Shown here: positions 33,720 to 42,259 of the stretch, piece by piece
Position numbering within the stretch: the first letter of the stretch is position 1
Layout: each line of letters starts with the position of its first letter
The notes under the pieces: model-generated
The model's input: the letters and a program-made list of their open reading frames with translations, nothing else
Told to the model about the DNA's origin: nothing
Databases searched by the model: none
Assembly (NCBI RefSeq): GCF_007558725.1
Contig: NZ_VLPL01000004.1
Location: 62,001 to 126,000, forward strand
DNA: 64,000 nt
From: Fluviicola chungangensis
GTDB lineage: Bacteria > Bacteroidota > Bacteroidia > Flavobacteriales_D > Crocinitomicaceae
Direction: 5' to 3'
Position numbers and translations under genes: made by a program

Positions 33720-35111
33720 ATGCAAAAATTGTTTAGAGGTTTATTTATTGCAAGTGATTTTTTAGCGGCTGCTTTATCGTGGGCTTTGTTTTATTACTAC
33801 CGAAAAACAAACATCGAACACGAGGCTTTTTCCTTCAATGAAACGTTCTATTACGGGATCGTTATTATTCCTGCACTTTGGCTCTTATTCTACACCCTTC
33901 AGGGAACTTACCAGGATGTCAGACGATTGTATCGCTTAAAAATTCTTTCCTATACTGCATTTGCAACAATTTTCGGGTCAATTGTGCTCTTTTTCGCCTT
34001 GCTAATCGACGACGATGTAAACTCCTACTTCAATTACTACCGTTCGCTTTTAACCCTGGCCCTGCTTCATTTCGGGTTTACATTCTTTTCCAGGCTGGTC
34101 ATTACCAGTATTCTCGTGAGAAGGATTCATCTGCGAAAAGACGGTTTTAAAACATTGCTGATCGGAGGTTCTGAAAAGGCAGTTGCGATCTACCAGGAAA
34201 TCGAAGGAATCGAAAAAGGAGGTGGAAACCAATTCGTCGGATTTGTGAACCTGAATGGAATTGACAAACTGTTGGAAAATAAAATGCCCTACTTAGGTCA
34301 CGTGGACCAACTGGAACAAATCATTGCGGACAATCACATCGAGGAAATCATCATTGCACTGGAAAGTACCGAACACGAGCGTTTGAAAAATATCATTTCG
34401 CGCATTAACGGGGAAAACATTGTGATCAAAGTACTCCCGGATATGTACGATATCTTATCGGGTTCGGTAAAATTAAACAATATTTTCGGTGCGCTTTTGA
34501 TGGAGGTTAATGCCGAGGTCATGCCCTACTGGCAGCGTGTGGCAAAACGCCTGTTCGATATTTTCTTTTCCATTATTGCAATTGTCCTGCTGATCCCGGT
34601 TTATATTTTTCTTACCATTGCTGTAAAAATTTCCTCGCCGGGCCCCATTCTTTTTTTCCAGGAGCGAATCGGTTTAAACGGAAAACCTTTTAAGATCATC
34701 AAATTCCGCACTATGTACGTTGACGCCGAAAAAGCAGGACCGCAACTTTCCAGTACGGATGATCCGCGTATTACACCTATTGGGAAATTCATGCGCAAAG
34801 CGCGCCTGGATGAATTCCCTCAGTTCTTCAATGTCCTTAAAGGTGATATGTCTTTGGTTGGTCCACGCCCGGAAAGACAATTTTTTATTGATCAGATCAA
34901 AGTAAGAGAACCTCAATTTCTCGAATTAACAAAGGTAAGACCGGGAATCACTTCCTGGGGACAAGTCAAATACGGCTATGCGGAAAACGTAGACCAAATG
35001 ATTCAGCGCATGAAGTTTGACCTGCTTTATCTCAGAAACAGGTCCATTGCTCTTGATCTGAAAATTTTGATGCATACCGTGCTGATCATTGTAAAAGCAA
35101 AAGGGAAATAA
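33720..35111 (+). CDS. Polyprenyl-phosphate sugar-1-phosphate transferase (WcaJ/exopolysaccharide type)
   Basis: It transfers a sugar-1-phosphate from UDP-sugar to undecaprenyl phosphate, the first step of repeat-unit assembly. It has 463 residues. About four N-terminal membrane segments are followed by a Rossmann-like domain (FKTLLIGGSEKAVAIYQEI). A membrane segment (DIFFSIIAIVLLIPVYIFL) then leads to the catalytic C-terminal domain, with FKIIKFRTMYVDAEK, ARLDEFPQFFNVLKGDMS and LVGPRPERQFFI. This is the classic family pattern. It is followed without a gap by the SDR gene (1-base overlap). Confidence 0.92.
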   Translation: MQKLFRGLFIASDFLAAALSWALFYYYRKTNIEHEAFSFNETFYYGIVIIPALWLLFYTLQGTYQDVRRLYRLKILSYTAFATIFGSIVLFFALLIDDDVNSYFNYYRSLLTLALLHFGFTFFSRLVITSILVRRIHLRKDGFKTLLIGGSEKAVAIYQEIEGIEKGGGNQFVGFVNLNGIDKLLENKMPYLGHVDQLEQIIADNHIEEIIIALESTEHERLKNIISRINGENIVIKVLPDMYDILSGSVKLNNIFGALLMEVNAEVMPYWQRVAKRLFDIFFSIIAIVLLIPVYIFLTIAVKISSPGPILFFQERIGLNGKPFKIIKFRTMYVDAEKAGPQLSSTDDPRITPIGKFMRKARLDEFPQFFNVLKGDMSLVGPRPERQFFIDQIKVREPQFLELTKVRPGITSWGQVKYGYAENVDQMIQRMKFDLLYLRNRSIALDLKILMHTVLIIVKAKGK

Positions 35112-36082
35112 TGAAGGTCGCAATTACCGGTGGAAACGGCCATATCGGAAATGCCATCATTGAAGAACTGATTCGCCGCAACTACTCAATCAAAGCATTG
35201 GCTCATTCTAAAAGCGATTTTCTGGAAAGCCGCAACATCGCTATTGTAAAAGGGTCAATTGAGGATGAAAATTCCTTAAGAGAATTGATGAAAGACTGTG
35301 ATTACCTGATTCATTGTGCAGCGATTATTTCTATTACCGGAGATCCCCACGGACAAGTGCAGAATATCAATGTCAACGGAGTGGAAAATATATTGAAGAC
35401 AGCAAAAGAAAGCAAGCTGAAACGCATTGTCCATCTCTCTTCCGTACACGCATACAATCATCTTCCGATAGATGAACCCATGAATGAGACACGCCCTTTC
35501 GTTCCCGATTCGGCCTATTCTTATGACAAAAGCAAGCGCGACGGACAATTAATCGCCCGAAAGTATTTTGAATCCGGTTTACCGGTCATTATCGTAAATC
35601 CAACATGCGTGTTTGGTCCTCCGAACTACGCCAGATGTAAACAAAACAGTGCCTTCATTTCCATGGCAAAAAGGCGTATCCCTTTTGTATTCAAAGGCGG
35701 TTACGACTGGGTCGATGTTCGCGATATTGCAAACTCCATCTGCAACGCATTAACACAAGGGCAACTGGGAGAATCGTATATCCTCGGCGGAAGGTATTAC
35801 ACCTTAAAAGATTTATCACGTGTCGTTGCTAAAGTTTCCGGTAAACGCATTCCGTGTTTTGAAATCCCAATCGGGCTGGTGAAATCATTTCTGCCTTTCA
35901 TAAAAGTCTATTACAGGCTCATGAAACAAGACCCTTCGGTTACCAGGGAAAGTATTGAGATTCTGGAATTCGGTAATAAGCACATTGATTCCGAAAAGGC
36001 AAAAAAAGATTTGGGACATAATCCACGTCCGGTTGATGAAACGATGAAAGATTTATTATCTTGGCATCGCGAGAATCACTGA
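35111..36082 (+). CDS. NAD-dependent epimerase/dehydratase-family (extended SDR) protein
   Basis: The 323-residue extended SDR starts MKVAITGGNGHIGNAIIEE, a Gly-rich NAD(P) motif. The catalytic pair is SAYSYDKSKRDG, with Tyr and Lys three apart (YDKSK). VVN-PTCVFGPPN is also typical. The overall sequence resembles 3-beta-hydroxysteroid dehydrogenase-like and dihydroflavonol-reductase-like SDRs more than sugar epimerases. The start overlaps the sugar transferase stop (TAATG), and the next gene begins one base after its stop. Substrate unknown. Confidence 0.85.
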   Translation: MKVAITGGNGHIGNAIIEELIRRNYSIKALAHSKSDFLESRNIAIVKGSIEDENSLRELMKDCDYLIHCAAIISITGDPHGQVQNINVNGVENILKTAKESKLKRIVHLSSVHAYNHLPIDEPMNETRPFVPDSAYSYDKSKRDGQLIARKYFESGLPVIIVNPTCVFGPPNYARCKQNSAFISMAKRRIPFVFKGGYDWVDVRDIANSICNALTQGQLGESYILGGRYYTLKDLSRVVAKVSGKRIPCFEIPIGLVKSFLPFIKVYYRLMKQDPSVTRESIEILEFGNKHIDSEKAKKDLGHNPRPVDETMKDLLSWHRENH

Positions 36083-36083
36083 T

Positions 36084-36839
36084 ATGACACAAGAAACATT
36101 TTACTACTTCTGCTATGCCTGGATCGGTGTGGGAATTATTGCCTTTTTGGGACTCCAATTCAAAGACGCTCCGTACGGGAAATTTACCAATTCCAACTGG
36201 GGCCCGCTGATGTCGAACCGCTGGGGCTGGGTAATCATGGAAAGTTTTGTCCTGGTCGTATTGTATTTTTTCATTCTTTCGGGCCCAAAACAACTGTCCG
36301 CAGTCGACTGGACAATCGTCGGACTGTTTACCGCACACTATGTAAACAGAAGTTTTATTTATCCGTTCAGAACGCGAACCAAAGGCAAACAAATTCCGGT
36401 GAGCATTGTCGGAATGGCCATGCTTCACAACCTGGCAAACGGATTCCTGATCGGCTATTACCTGTCTCACTTCTCCTCTTATACGATGGATTGGTTTACT
36501 TCCTGGCAATTCATTGTCGGAGGAGCCCTGTTTGTATTCGGAATGTTTACCAATATCTATTCAGACACCATTTTGATCGGCTTGAGAAAACATCCGGGCG
36601 ACGGATATAAAATTCCGCACGGCGGACCTTTTAAATACATTTCGGCTCCGAATTTAGGTGGTGAACTTGTTGAATGGATCGGTTTTGCAATCCTGTGCTG
36701 GAACCTTCCCGCATGTTGCTTTGCATTCTTTACCTTCTGCAATTTATTTCCCCGGGCACTTGCCAACCACAAGTGGTATAAACACACCTTTCCGGATTAT
36801 CCGAAAGACCGGAAAGCGGTAATTCCGTTTATATGCTAA
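36084..36839 (+). CDS. Steroid 5-alpha-reductase-like membrane oxidoreductase
   Basis: The 251-residue protein has about six membrane segments (AWIGVGIIAFLGLQ, VLVVLYFFIL, GGALFVFGMFTNIYSD). The C-terminal family signature is clear: GDGYKIPHGGPFKYISAPNL, GGELVEWIGFAIL, then LFPRALANHKWYKHTFPDYP, as in eukaryotic SRD5A and bacterial relatives. The NADPH-binding C-terminal Lys-rich segment is present. It most likely reduces a double bond in a polyisoprenoid or sterol-like lipid. It follows the SDR gene with a one-base gap, so it is co-expressed with it. True substrate unknown. Confidence 0.88.
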   Translation: MTQETFYYFCYAWIGVGIIAFLGLQFKDAPYGKFTNSNWGPLMSNRWGWVIMESFVLVVLYFFILSGPKQLSAVDWTIVGLFTAHYVNRSFIYPFRTRTKGKQIPVSIVGMAMLHNLANGFLIGYYLSHFSSYTMDWFTSWQFIVGGALFVFGMFTNIYSDTILIGLRKHPGDGYKIPHGGPFKYISAPNLGGELVEWIGFAILCWNLPACCFAFFTFCNLFPRALANHKWYKHTFPDYPKDRKAVIPFIC

Positions 36840-36985
36840 CCTTTTCAGTGTAAACTTGCAATCCGCCACCTCATCGATCGCTTCACAGCAGGTTGTATCG
36901 ACCGGAAGATTATTTTCAAAAGATGTAAACTAAACAGATTATCCACCTCTTTTTATCATTATCTTGACACTATTCAAATTCACCT

Positions 36986-39502
36986 ATGGGAAACGGAATG
37001 TTCACTATTAAAGGATTAAGTACCGACGAAGTTATTCAGGCCAGAGCCCGATTCGGTTCCAATCAACTGAAGGCTCAAAAAGAAAATGATCTACTCGCCA
37101 ACATCCTTCGAATAGCAAAAGAGCCGATGATTATTTTGCTCTTTGTTGCGGCTTCTATTTATTTCATTAGCGGGAAAATCGGAGATGGAATTTTCCTTTC
37201 CTCTGCCATTTTGTTCCAGGCATTTATTTCTATTTACCAGTATTCCCGGAGTAAAAATGCATTAGACAAACTCAAAGATTTTTCTCAGCCTACGTGCACC
37301 GTCATTCGAAACGGAAAAACACAAAAAATTAAAAGTGAAGAAGTTGTTGTTGGAGACAGTCTGATAGTAGAAGAAGGAAACTTGATTGTAGCAGATGGAA
37401 AGATTGTCCAATCAAATGATTTCTCTGTGAATGAATCAATTCTAACCGGAGAATCACTTGCTGTCTTCAAGGATGAAAAATCGCAGGATTCCTTCATTTA
37501 CAGCGGTACCATTGTGACGACAGGATTAGCTATCGTCACCATCACTGCCATTGGCAATGAAACCAGGTTAGGTAAAATTGGAAAAAGCATCGAAGATATT
37601 AGCGAAGAAAAAACACCCTTAGAAATTCAGATTACCAATTTTGTAAAGAAAATGGCCATCGCCGGAGGGCTTGTCTTTCTGATCGTTTGGACAATCAATT
37701 TCATCGGTTCACATGATCTGTTAACGAGTTTATTGCAATCACTGACTTTGGCAATGAGTATTTTGCCCGAGGAAATCCCAGTTGCCTTCACAACGTTTAT
37801 GGCACTTGGAGCATGGCGTTTGATGAAAATGGGGATCGTTGTAAAACAAATGAAAACAGTTGAAACACTGGGTAGCGCAACTGTTATTTGCACCGATAAA
37901 ACCGGAACGATTACGGAGAATAAAATGAGCCTGGCCAAGTTATATGTATTCTCTACGAAGACTCTTTCTACGTTGGACGAGGTTTCAACATCAGAAGAAA
38001 AAGACCTGGTTGCAATTGGAATGTGGGCAAGTGAACCCATTCCGTTTGACCCGATGGAAATTGCCCTGCATCAAGCTTATGAAAATCAGGTAGTGAAAGA
38101 TCAAAGACCTCATTTCAAACTGGTCCATGAATATCCCTTAGGAGGAAAACCTCCCATGATGACGCACGTTTTCGAAGACGATCAGGGAAACCGAATTGTG
38201 GCCGCCAAAGGAGCGGTAGAAACCCTGATGAAGGTCTCTTCACTTACCCAGGCGGAACAAAGGGAAGTCATTGAAGTAGCACAGACTATTGCAAAGGATG
38301 GCTACCGCATACTGGGAGTTGGTCTCTCCGATTTTTCAGGAACAGATTTTCCTTCAAACCAGGAAGAATTCGTTTTTAAGTTTAAGGGACTTGTTGCGTT
38401 TTATGATCCACCGAAGAAGAACATAGAACAAGTTCTGAAATCTTTCTACGACGCAGGAATCCAGGTAAAAATCATCACCGGAGACAATGCAGAAACGACT
38501 GCTGCCATTGCCAGGCAAATTCATTTCCTGGGATATGAGAAAACCATGAACGGTAATCAGCTCATGGAATTAAGCGACGAAGAATTGAATGATTGCGTTA
38601 TGGAGACAGCCATTTTTACCCGGATGTTTCCCGACGCGAAATTAAAAATCATTCATGCATTAAAAACAAAACAACAAATAGTGGCAATGACAGGAGATGG
38701 TGTGAATGACGGACCTGCACTCAAAGCCGCGCATATCGGGATCGCAATGGGTAAAAAAGGAACTGAAATTGCCAAAGATGCTGCGTCCCTGGTTCTATTG
38801 GAAGATGATTTATCCAAAATGGTTGATGCCATTGCTATGGGACGAAAAATTTATGCCAATTTAAAAAAGGCCATTCAATACATTATTTCCATCCATATCC
38901 CAATTATTTTAATCGTATTCATTCCATTGGCCTTAGGCTGGATTTATCCGAATATTTTTTCACCGATCCATGTCATTTTTTTGGAACTAATTATGGGCCC
39001 CACGTGTTCCATCATTTATGAGAATGAACCCCTGGAAAAGAATTTAATGTTTCAAAAGCCAAAAGCGCTCTCTACTACTTTCTTTAACTGGAGTGAACTC
39101 CTGGTAAGCATTATCCAGGGACTGGTTATTACATCAGGCATTCTTTTTATCTATCAATATGCTGTTTATAATCACTATGATGAGGAATTAACCCGGACGA
39201 TGGTATTTACGGATTTAGTGATTGCCAATATCTTCCTGACGCTGATTAATCGTTCCTTCTATTATTCGATTTGGACCACGCTGAAATACCGGAACCGGTT
39301 GGTGGGATATATCATCGGGGTAACGGTGCTGTTGATGGGCTTACTGCTTTTTGTCCAGCCATTAAACCACTTCTTCGAATTCGAAGTCCCGAATGTTGGC
39401 CAACTATTCATCTCTGCTGGCACCGGATTCGTTTCCGTGATTTGGTTTGAAGCTGTGAAATGGATCAAGAGAAGAAGGCCTGCGAAAGCATTCCATGCGT
39501 AA
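36986..39502 (+). CDS. Cation-translocating P-type ATPase (P2-like)
   Basis: The 838-residue protein has the standard order. An N-terminal cation ATPase domain comes first, then the A-domain TGES (NESILTGESLAVF) and membrane segment 4 with ILPEEIPVAF. The phosphorylation site is ICTDKTGTITENK, followed by KGA in the N domain (VAAKGAVETLM) and the hinge MTGDGVNDGPALKAAHIG. PEEIP in segment 4 and LELIMGPTCSIIYENEP in segment 6 differ from classic Ca-ATPases (PEGLP; NxxxD). It belongs to a prokaryotic clade of unclear substrate. Stand-alone gene. Confidence 0.9.
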   Translation: MGNGMFTIKGLSTDEVIQARARFGSNQLKAQKENDLLANILRIAKEPMIILLFVAASIYFISGKIGDGIFLSSAILFQAFISIYQYSRSKNALDKLKDFSQPTCTVIRNGKTQKIKSEEVVVGDSLIVEEGNLIVADGKIVQSNDFSVNESILTGESLAVFKDEKSQDSFIYSGTIVTTGLAIVTITAIGNETRLGKIGKSIEDISEEKTPLEIQITNFVKKMAIAGGLVFLIVWTINFIGSHDLLTSLLQSLTLAMSILPEEIPVAFTTFMALGAWRLMKMGIVVKQMKTVETLGSATVICTDKTGTITENKMSLAKLYVFSTKTLSTLDEVSTSEEKDLVAIGMWASEPIPFDPMEIALHQAYENQVVKDQRPHFKLVHEYPLGGKPPMMTHVFEDDQGNRIVAAKGAVETLMKVSSLTQAEQREVIEVAQTIAKDGYRILGVGLSDFSGTDFPSNQEEFVFKFKGLVAFYDPPKKNIEQVLKSFYDAGIQVKIITGDNAETTAAIARQIHFLGYEKTMNGNQLMELSDEELNDCVMETAIFTRMFPDAKLKIIHALKTKQQIVAMTGDGVNDGPALKAAHIGIAMGKKGTEIAKDAASLVLLEDDLSKMVDAIAMGRKIYANLKKAIQYIISIHIPIILIVFIPLALGWIYPNIFSPIHVIFLELIMGPTCSIIYENEPLEKNLMFQKPKALSTTFFNWSELLVSIIQGLVITSGILFIYQYAVYNHYDEELTRTMVFTDLVIANIFLTLINRSFYYSIWTTLKYRNRLVGYIIGVTVLLMGLLLFVQPLNHFFEFEVPNVGQLFISAGTGFVSVIWFEAVKWIKRRRPAKAFHA

Positions 39503-39528
39503 TACATTCGGGCAGTTTCAATAACCGG

Positions 39529-40962
39529 TTACCGGTTCAACTTCTCATAAACAGCGATCGCCTCAATGTGACTGGTATGCGGGAATTGGTCCACTAAAGA
39601 CAATTTTGTCAGTTTGTAGCCGCCTTGCTCCAAAGTTTCCGTATCACGTGCCTGAGTGGAAGGATTACAGGAAATGTATACCAGGTGAGAAGCTCCCAGA
39701 GCCATTACTTTTTGCAGGGTTTTAGGTGCGATTCCCGCTCTTGGCGGATCCAATACGATCGTATCGATGCGATTCAAATATTCCGGATGGAGCGAAAGGA
39801 ATTTCCCCACATCAGCGGCGAAAAAATGTAAGTGTTCCAACTTGTTGCGTTTGGCATTGCGTTTGGCATCTTCAATGGCTTCTTCCACGATATCCACACC
39901 GATGATTTCTCCCGCATTTACACGTTGCGCCACCAACTGACCGATCGTTCCGGTTCCGCAAAATAAATCCATGATTACGCCTCCGTCTTTTGCATGGTCA
40001 CAGACATAATCAATGGCTTTGGTATATAAACGCTCTGCGCTCTTCGGGTTGGTCTGGAAGAAACTTTCCATACTGATCTCAAAGGACAGTCCGAGCATCT
40101 TTTCAACGACTACAGATTCTCCGAACAACAAGGTACTCGTCCCATTTTCAATTTTTGCACGATCTGCTACATTGTCGTTGATCGTATGCCAGATCCCTGC
40201 TAATCGATTTCCCAGTTTCTCTTTCAGGAATTCCACTACTTTTTTCGTGTCAAACTTTTTAATCCCGACAGAGCTCGTAACGATATGCAACAGCAATTGG
40301 TCCTGATCGAAAGATTTACGGACTACAATGTGACGGAAAAAACCTTCCTTTCTCGGAGGATGCCATGCAGAAAGTCCGAATGACTTCAATAAATCCCTGA
40401 ATTCGGGAAGAATGGTTTCCCACTGTTCATCAAATAATCCACTTGGTTTATTCAGATTTTCTACTTTCCACCAGGTTCCTCTTCTTTTAAAGCCCAGCGC
40501 AAACGCATCATCAATTTCTTCTCCCGTCTCCGGCACATGTTCAATGGAAGAGAAACTGTATTCCATTTTATTGCGGTAGAAGAACACTTCCGGGGAGGAG
40601 ATAAATTGATCGAACAAAGCTCCCGGATCGGGAATCCGACCGATTTTACGGTACACATCCAGGGTAGATTTCTTTTTGTATTCCTGTTGAATTTCAATCG
40701 GTACAAACAAGTAAGGCGCACCTGAAATTTCCTGGTAAGGCAATGCTTTTTCCAAAGGTGAGCGTTCCAGGACTTCCAACAACTTACATTCAGCATGACG
40801 CTTTCTTTTCTTGTCAACCCGCGCTCTTACAAATTGCCCGGGAAAGGTATTTTCCACGAAGAGAATAAAATCACCCTCTTCCGATTTCATGCGCGCAAGA
40901 CCCTGACCGCCAAATGCAAAATCATCGATCTTCACTTCAATAACTTGATTTCTATGTACCAC
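39529..40962 (-). CDS. rlmD: 23S rRNA (uracil-C5)-methyltransferase, RlmD/TrmA family
   Basis: It C5-methylates a uridine, most likely U1939 of 23S rRNA. It has 477 residues starting with GTG. An N-terminal TRAM domain (VIEVKIDDFAFGGQGLARM) is followed by the SAM domain: SFFQTNPKSAERLYTKAID, IMDLFCGTGTIGQL, TIVLDPPRAGI and the catalytic Cys in YISCNPSTQARDTETL. The region where RlmD usually carries a 4Fe-4S cluster (CxxxxxCGGC) reads YQEISGAPYLFVPIEIQQEY, without Cys. The protein is thus a cluster-less member and could also be an RlmC/RlmD relative of different target. Confidence 0.9.
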   Translation of the reverse strand: MVHRNQVIEVKIDDFAFGGQGLARMKSEEGDFILFVENTFPGQFVRARVDKKRKRHAECKLLEVLERSPLEKALPYQEISGAPYLFVPIEIQQEYKKKSTLDVYRKIGRIPDPGALFDQFISSPEVFFYRNKMEYSFSSIEHVPETGEEIDDAFALGFKRRGTWWKVENLNKPSGLFDEQWETILPEFRDLLKSFGLSAWHPPRKEGFFRHIVVRKSFDQDQLLLHIVTSSVGIKKFDTKKVVEFLKEKLGNRLAGIWHTINDNVADRAKIENGTSTLLFGESVVVEKMLGLSFEISMESFFQTNPKSAERLYTKAIDYVCDHAKDGGVIMDLFCGTGTIGQLVAQRVNAGEIIGVDIVEEAIEDAKRNAKRNKLEHLHFFAADVGKFLSLHPEYLNRIDTIVLDPPRAGIAPKTLQKVMALGASHLVYISCNPSTQARDTETLEQGGYKLTKLSLVDQFPHTSHIEAIAVYEKLNR

Positions 40963-41000
40963 TTTGATTGTTTGTTCTATCCAGTCGCAGTTGACCGGTG

Positions 41001-41420
41001 TTACAATTCCTGATTGACAATATCCTGAATTGATTTGTTTTCTAAAATACGCAGTGTTTCGTTTCTGACATCGATAAACACTTTATTCAATCCGCACGTT
41101 TTTTCATCCGTACATTCGTCACAGCGCTGGTAGTAATTCAAACTAACGCAAGGCAAGAGTGCAATCGGTCCATTGAAAAGACGAATGATCGTGGATATTT
41201 GAATCTCGGAAGGTGTTTGTCTTAAGAAGTAACCTCCTCCCTTTCCCATTTTCGAGTTTAAAATCCCCTGCTTTTTCAAGTCAAGCAAAATAGATTCTAA
41301 AAACTTTCGCGGAATACGGCTGTTTTCTGCAATTTCCAGGATCAAAGTTGGCTCATTGGCATTCTTCTTGGCCAAATAGGTCAAGGCGTGTAATGCGTAT
41401 TTTGTCTTCTTTGATAACAT
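41001..41420 (-). CDS. Rrf2-family transcriptional regulator
   Basis: The 139-residue regulator starts MLSKKTKYALHALTYLAKKN, the family N-terminal helix. The winged helix follows (ILEIAENSRIPRKFLESILL, KGGGYFLRQTPSEIQIS). Four Cys (CVSLNYYQRCDECTDEKTCGL spans them; Cys at the start, two in RCDEC, one in TCGL) suit an iron-sulfur cluster, as in IscR or NsrR. ATG 41420 is chosen over an in-frame TTG one codon upstream. No iron-sulfur assembly genes are adjacent, so its target is unknown. Confidence 0.9.
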   Translation of the reverse strand: MLSKKTKYALHALTYLAKKNANEPTLILEIAENSRIPRKFLESILLDLKKQGILNSKMGKGGGYFLRQTPSEIQISTIIRLFNGPIALLPCVSLNYYQRCDECTDEKTCGLNKVFIDVRNETLRILENKSIQDIVNQEL

Positions 41421-41482
41421 CAAACACTGTATTGGGCTAATTTACAATTAAATTCGAAAAAAGTGCAAACCGTTTGTCAAGG

Positions 41483-42259
41483 TTATATCAACCCTTTAAT
41501 CACCCCTTTGTCCGACGCTTCAATAAATGATAAAATCTCTCTTCTGATCGGAGAATCCGGAATGGATTCTTTCACAATATCCAATGATTTCGTCACATGA
41601 TTGTTTTGAACAAAAATAATGCGGTAAATGTCTTCTATTTCACGCACCTGTTCGTCTGTATATCCGCGTCGTCTGAGTCCAACGGAATTGATTCCTGCAT
41701 ACGTCAGCGGTTCGCGAGCGCATTTGACATACGGCGGAACATTTTTACGAATCAACGATCCACCGGCAATAAACGAATGTGCACCTACATGAATGAATTG
41801 CTGAGATCCGCATCGTCCTTCCAAAATGGCATAATCACCTACCACGCAATGTCCTGACAAACCGGAATAGCTCGCCATAATCACATTATTTCCTATCTGA
41901 CAATCGTGAGCAATATGCACATAAGTCATCAACAAACAATCCTTTCCAACGGTTGTTTTCCACATGTCTTTTGTGCCGCGATGAATCGTCACACATTCTC
42001 TGATTACGGTTCTGTCACCAATCTCTACAGTGGTGTATTCTCCGTCAAATTTTAAATCCTGAGGAATTACCGCAATGACAGCACCGGGATAAATTTCGCA
42101 ATTCTCCCCGATTCTAGCGCCCGGATAAATGGTTACATTCGGATGGATTTTCGTTCCTGCCCCAATGACAACATCATCGTAAATCGTACTGAATGCTTCT
42201 ATTGTTACCCCTTCTCCTAATGTTGCTTTCGGAGAAACCTGTGCTAGTGGACTAATCAT
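41483..42259 (-). CDS. lpxA: UDP-N-acetylglucosamine acyltransferase
   Basis: It adds a 3-hydroxyacyl chain to UDP-GlcNAc, the first step of lipid A synthesis. It has 258 residues, the usual length. The left-handed beta-helix of hexapeptide repeats runs from ISPLAQVSPKATLGEGVTI on. The active-site His is in MTYVHIAHDCQIGNNV. The C-terminal helices end FIEASDKGVIKGLI. Its ATG overlaps the lpxC-fabZ stop by four bases (ATGA). It is the third gene of the lpxD-lpxC/fabZ-lpxA operon. Confidence 0.96.
   Translation of the reverse strand: MISPLAQVSPKATLGEGVTIEAFSTIYDDVVIGAGTKIHPNVTIYPGARIGENCEIYPGAVIAVIPQDLKFDGEYTTVEIGDRTVIRECVTIHRGTKDMWKTTVGKDCLLMTYVHIAHDCQIGNNVIMASYSGLSGHCVVGDYAILEGRCGSQQFIHVGAHSFIAGGSLIRKNVPPYVKCAREPLTYAGINSVGLRRRGYTDEQVREIEDIYRIIFVQNNHVTKSLDIVKESIPDSPIRREILSFIEASDKGVIKGLI

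Noticed and set aside
39523-39537. AACCGGTTACCGGTT palindrome between the P-type ATPase and rlmD
   Set aside because: A 6-bp stem with no T run that overlaps the rlmD stop; too short to call a terminator or operator.
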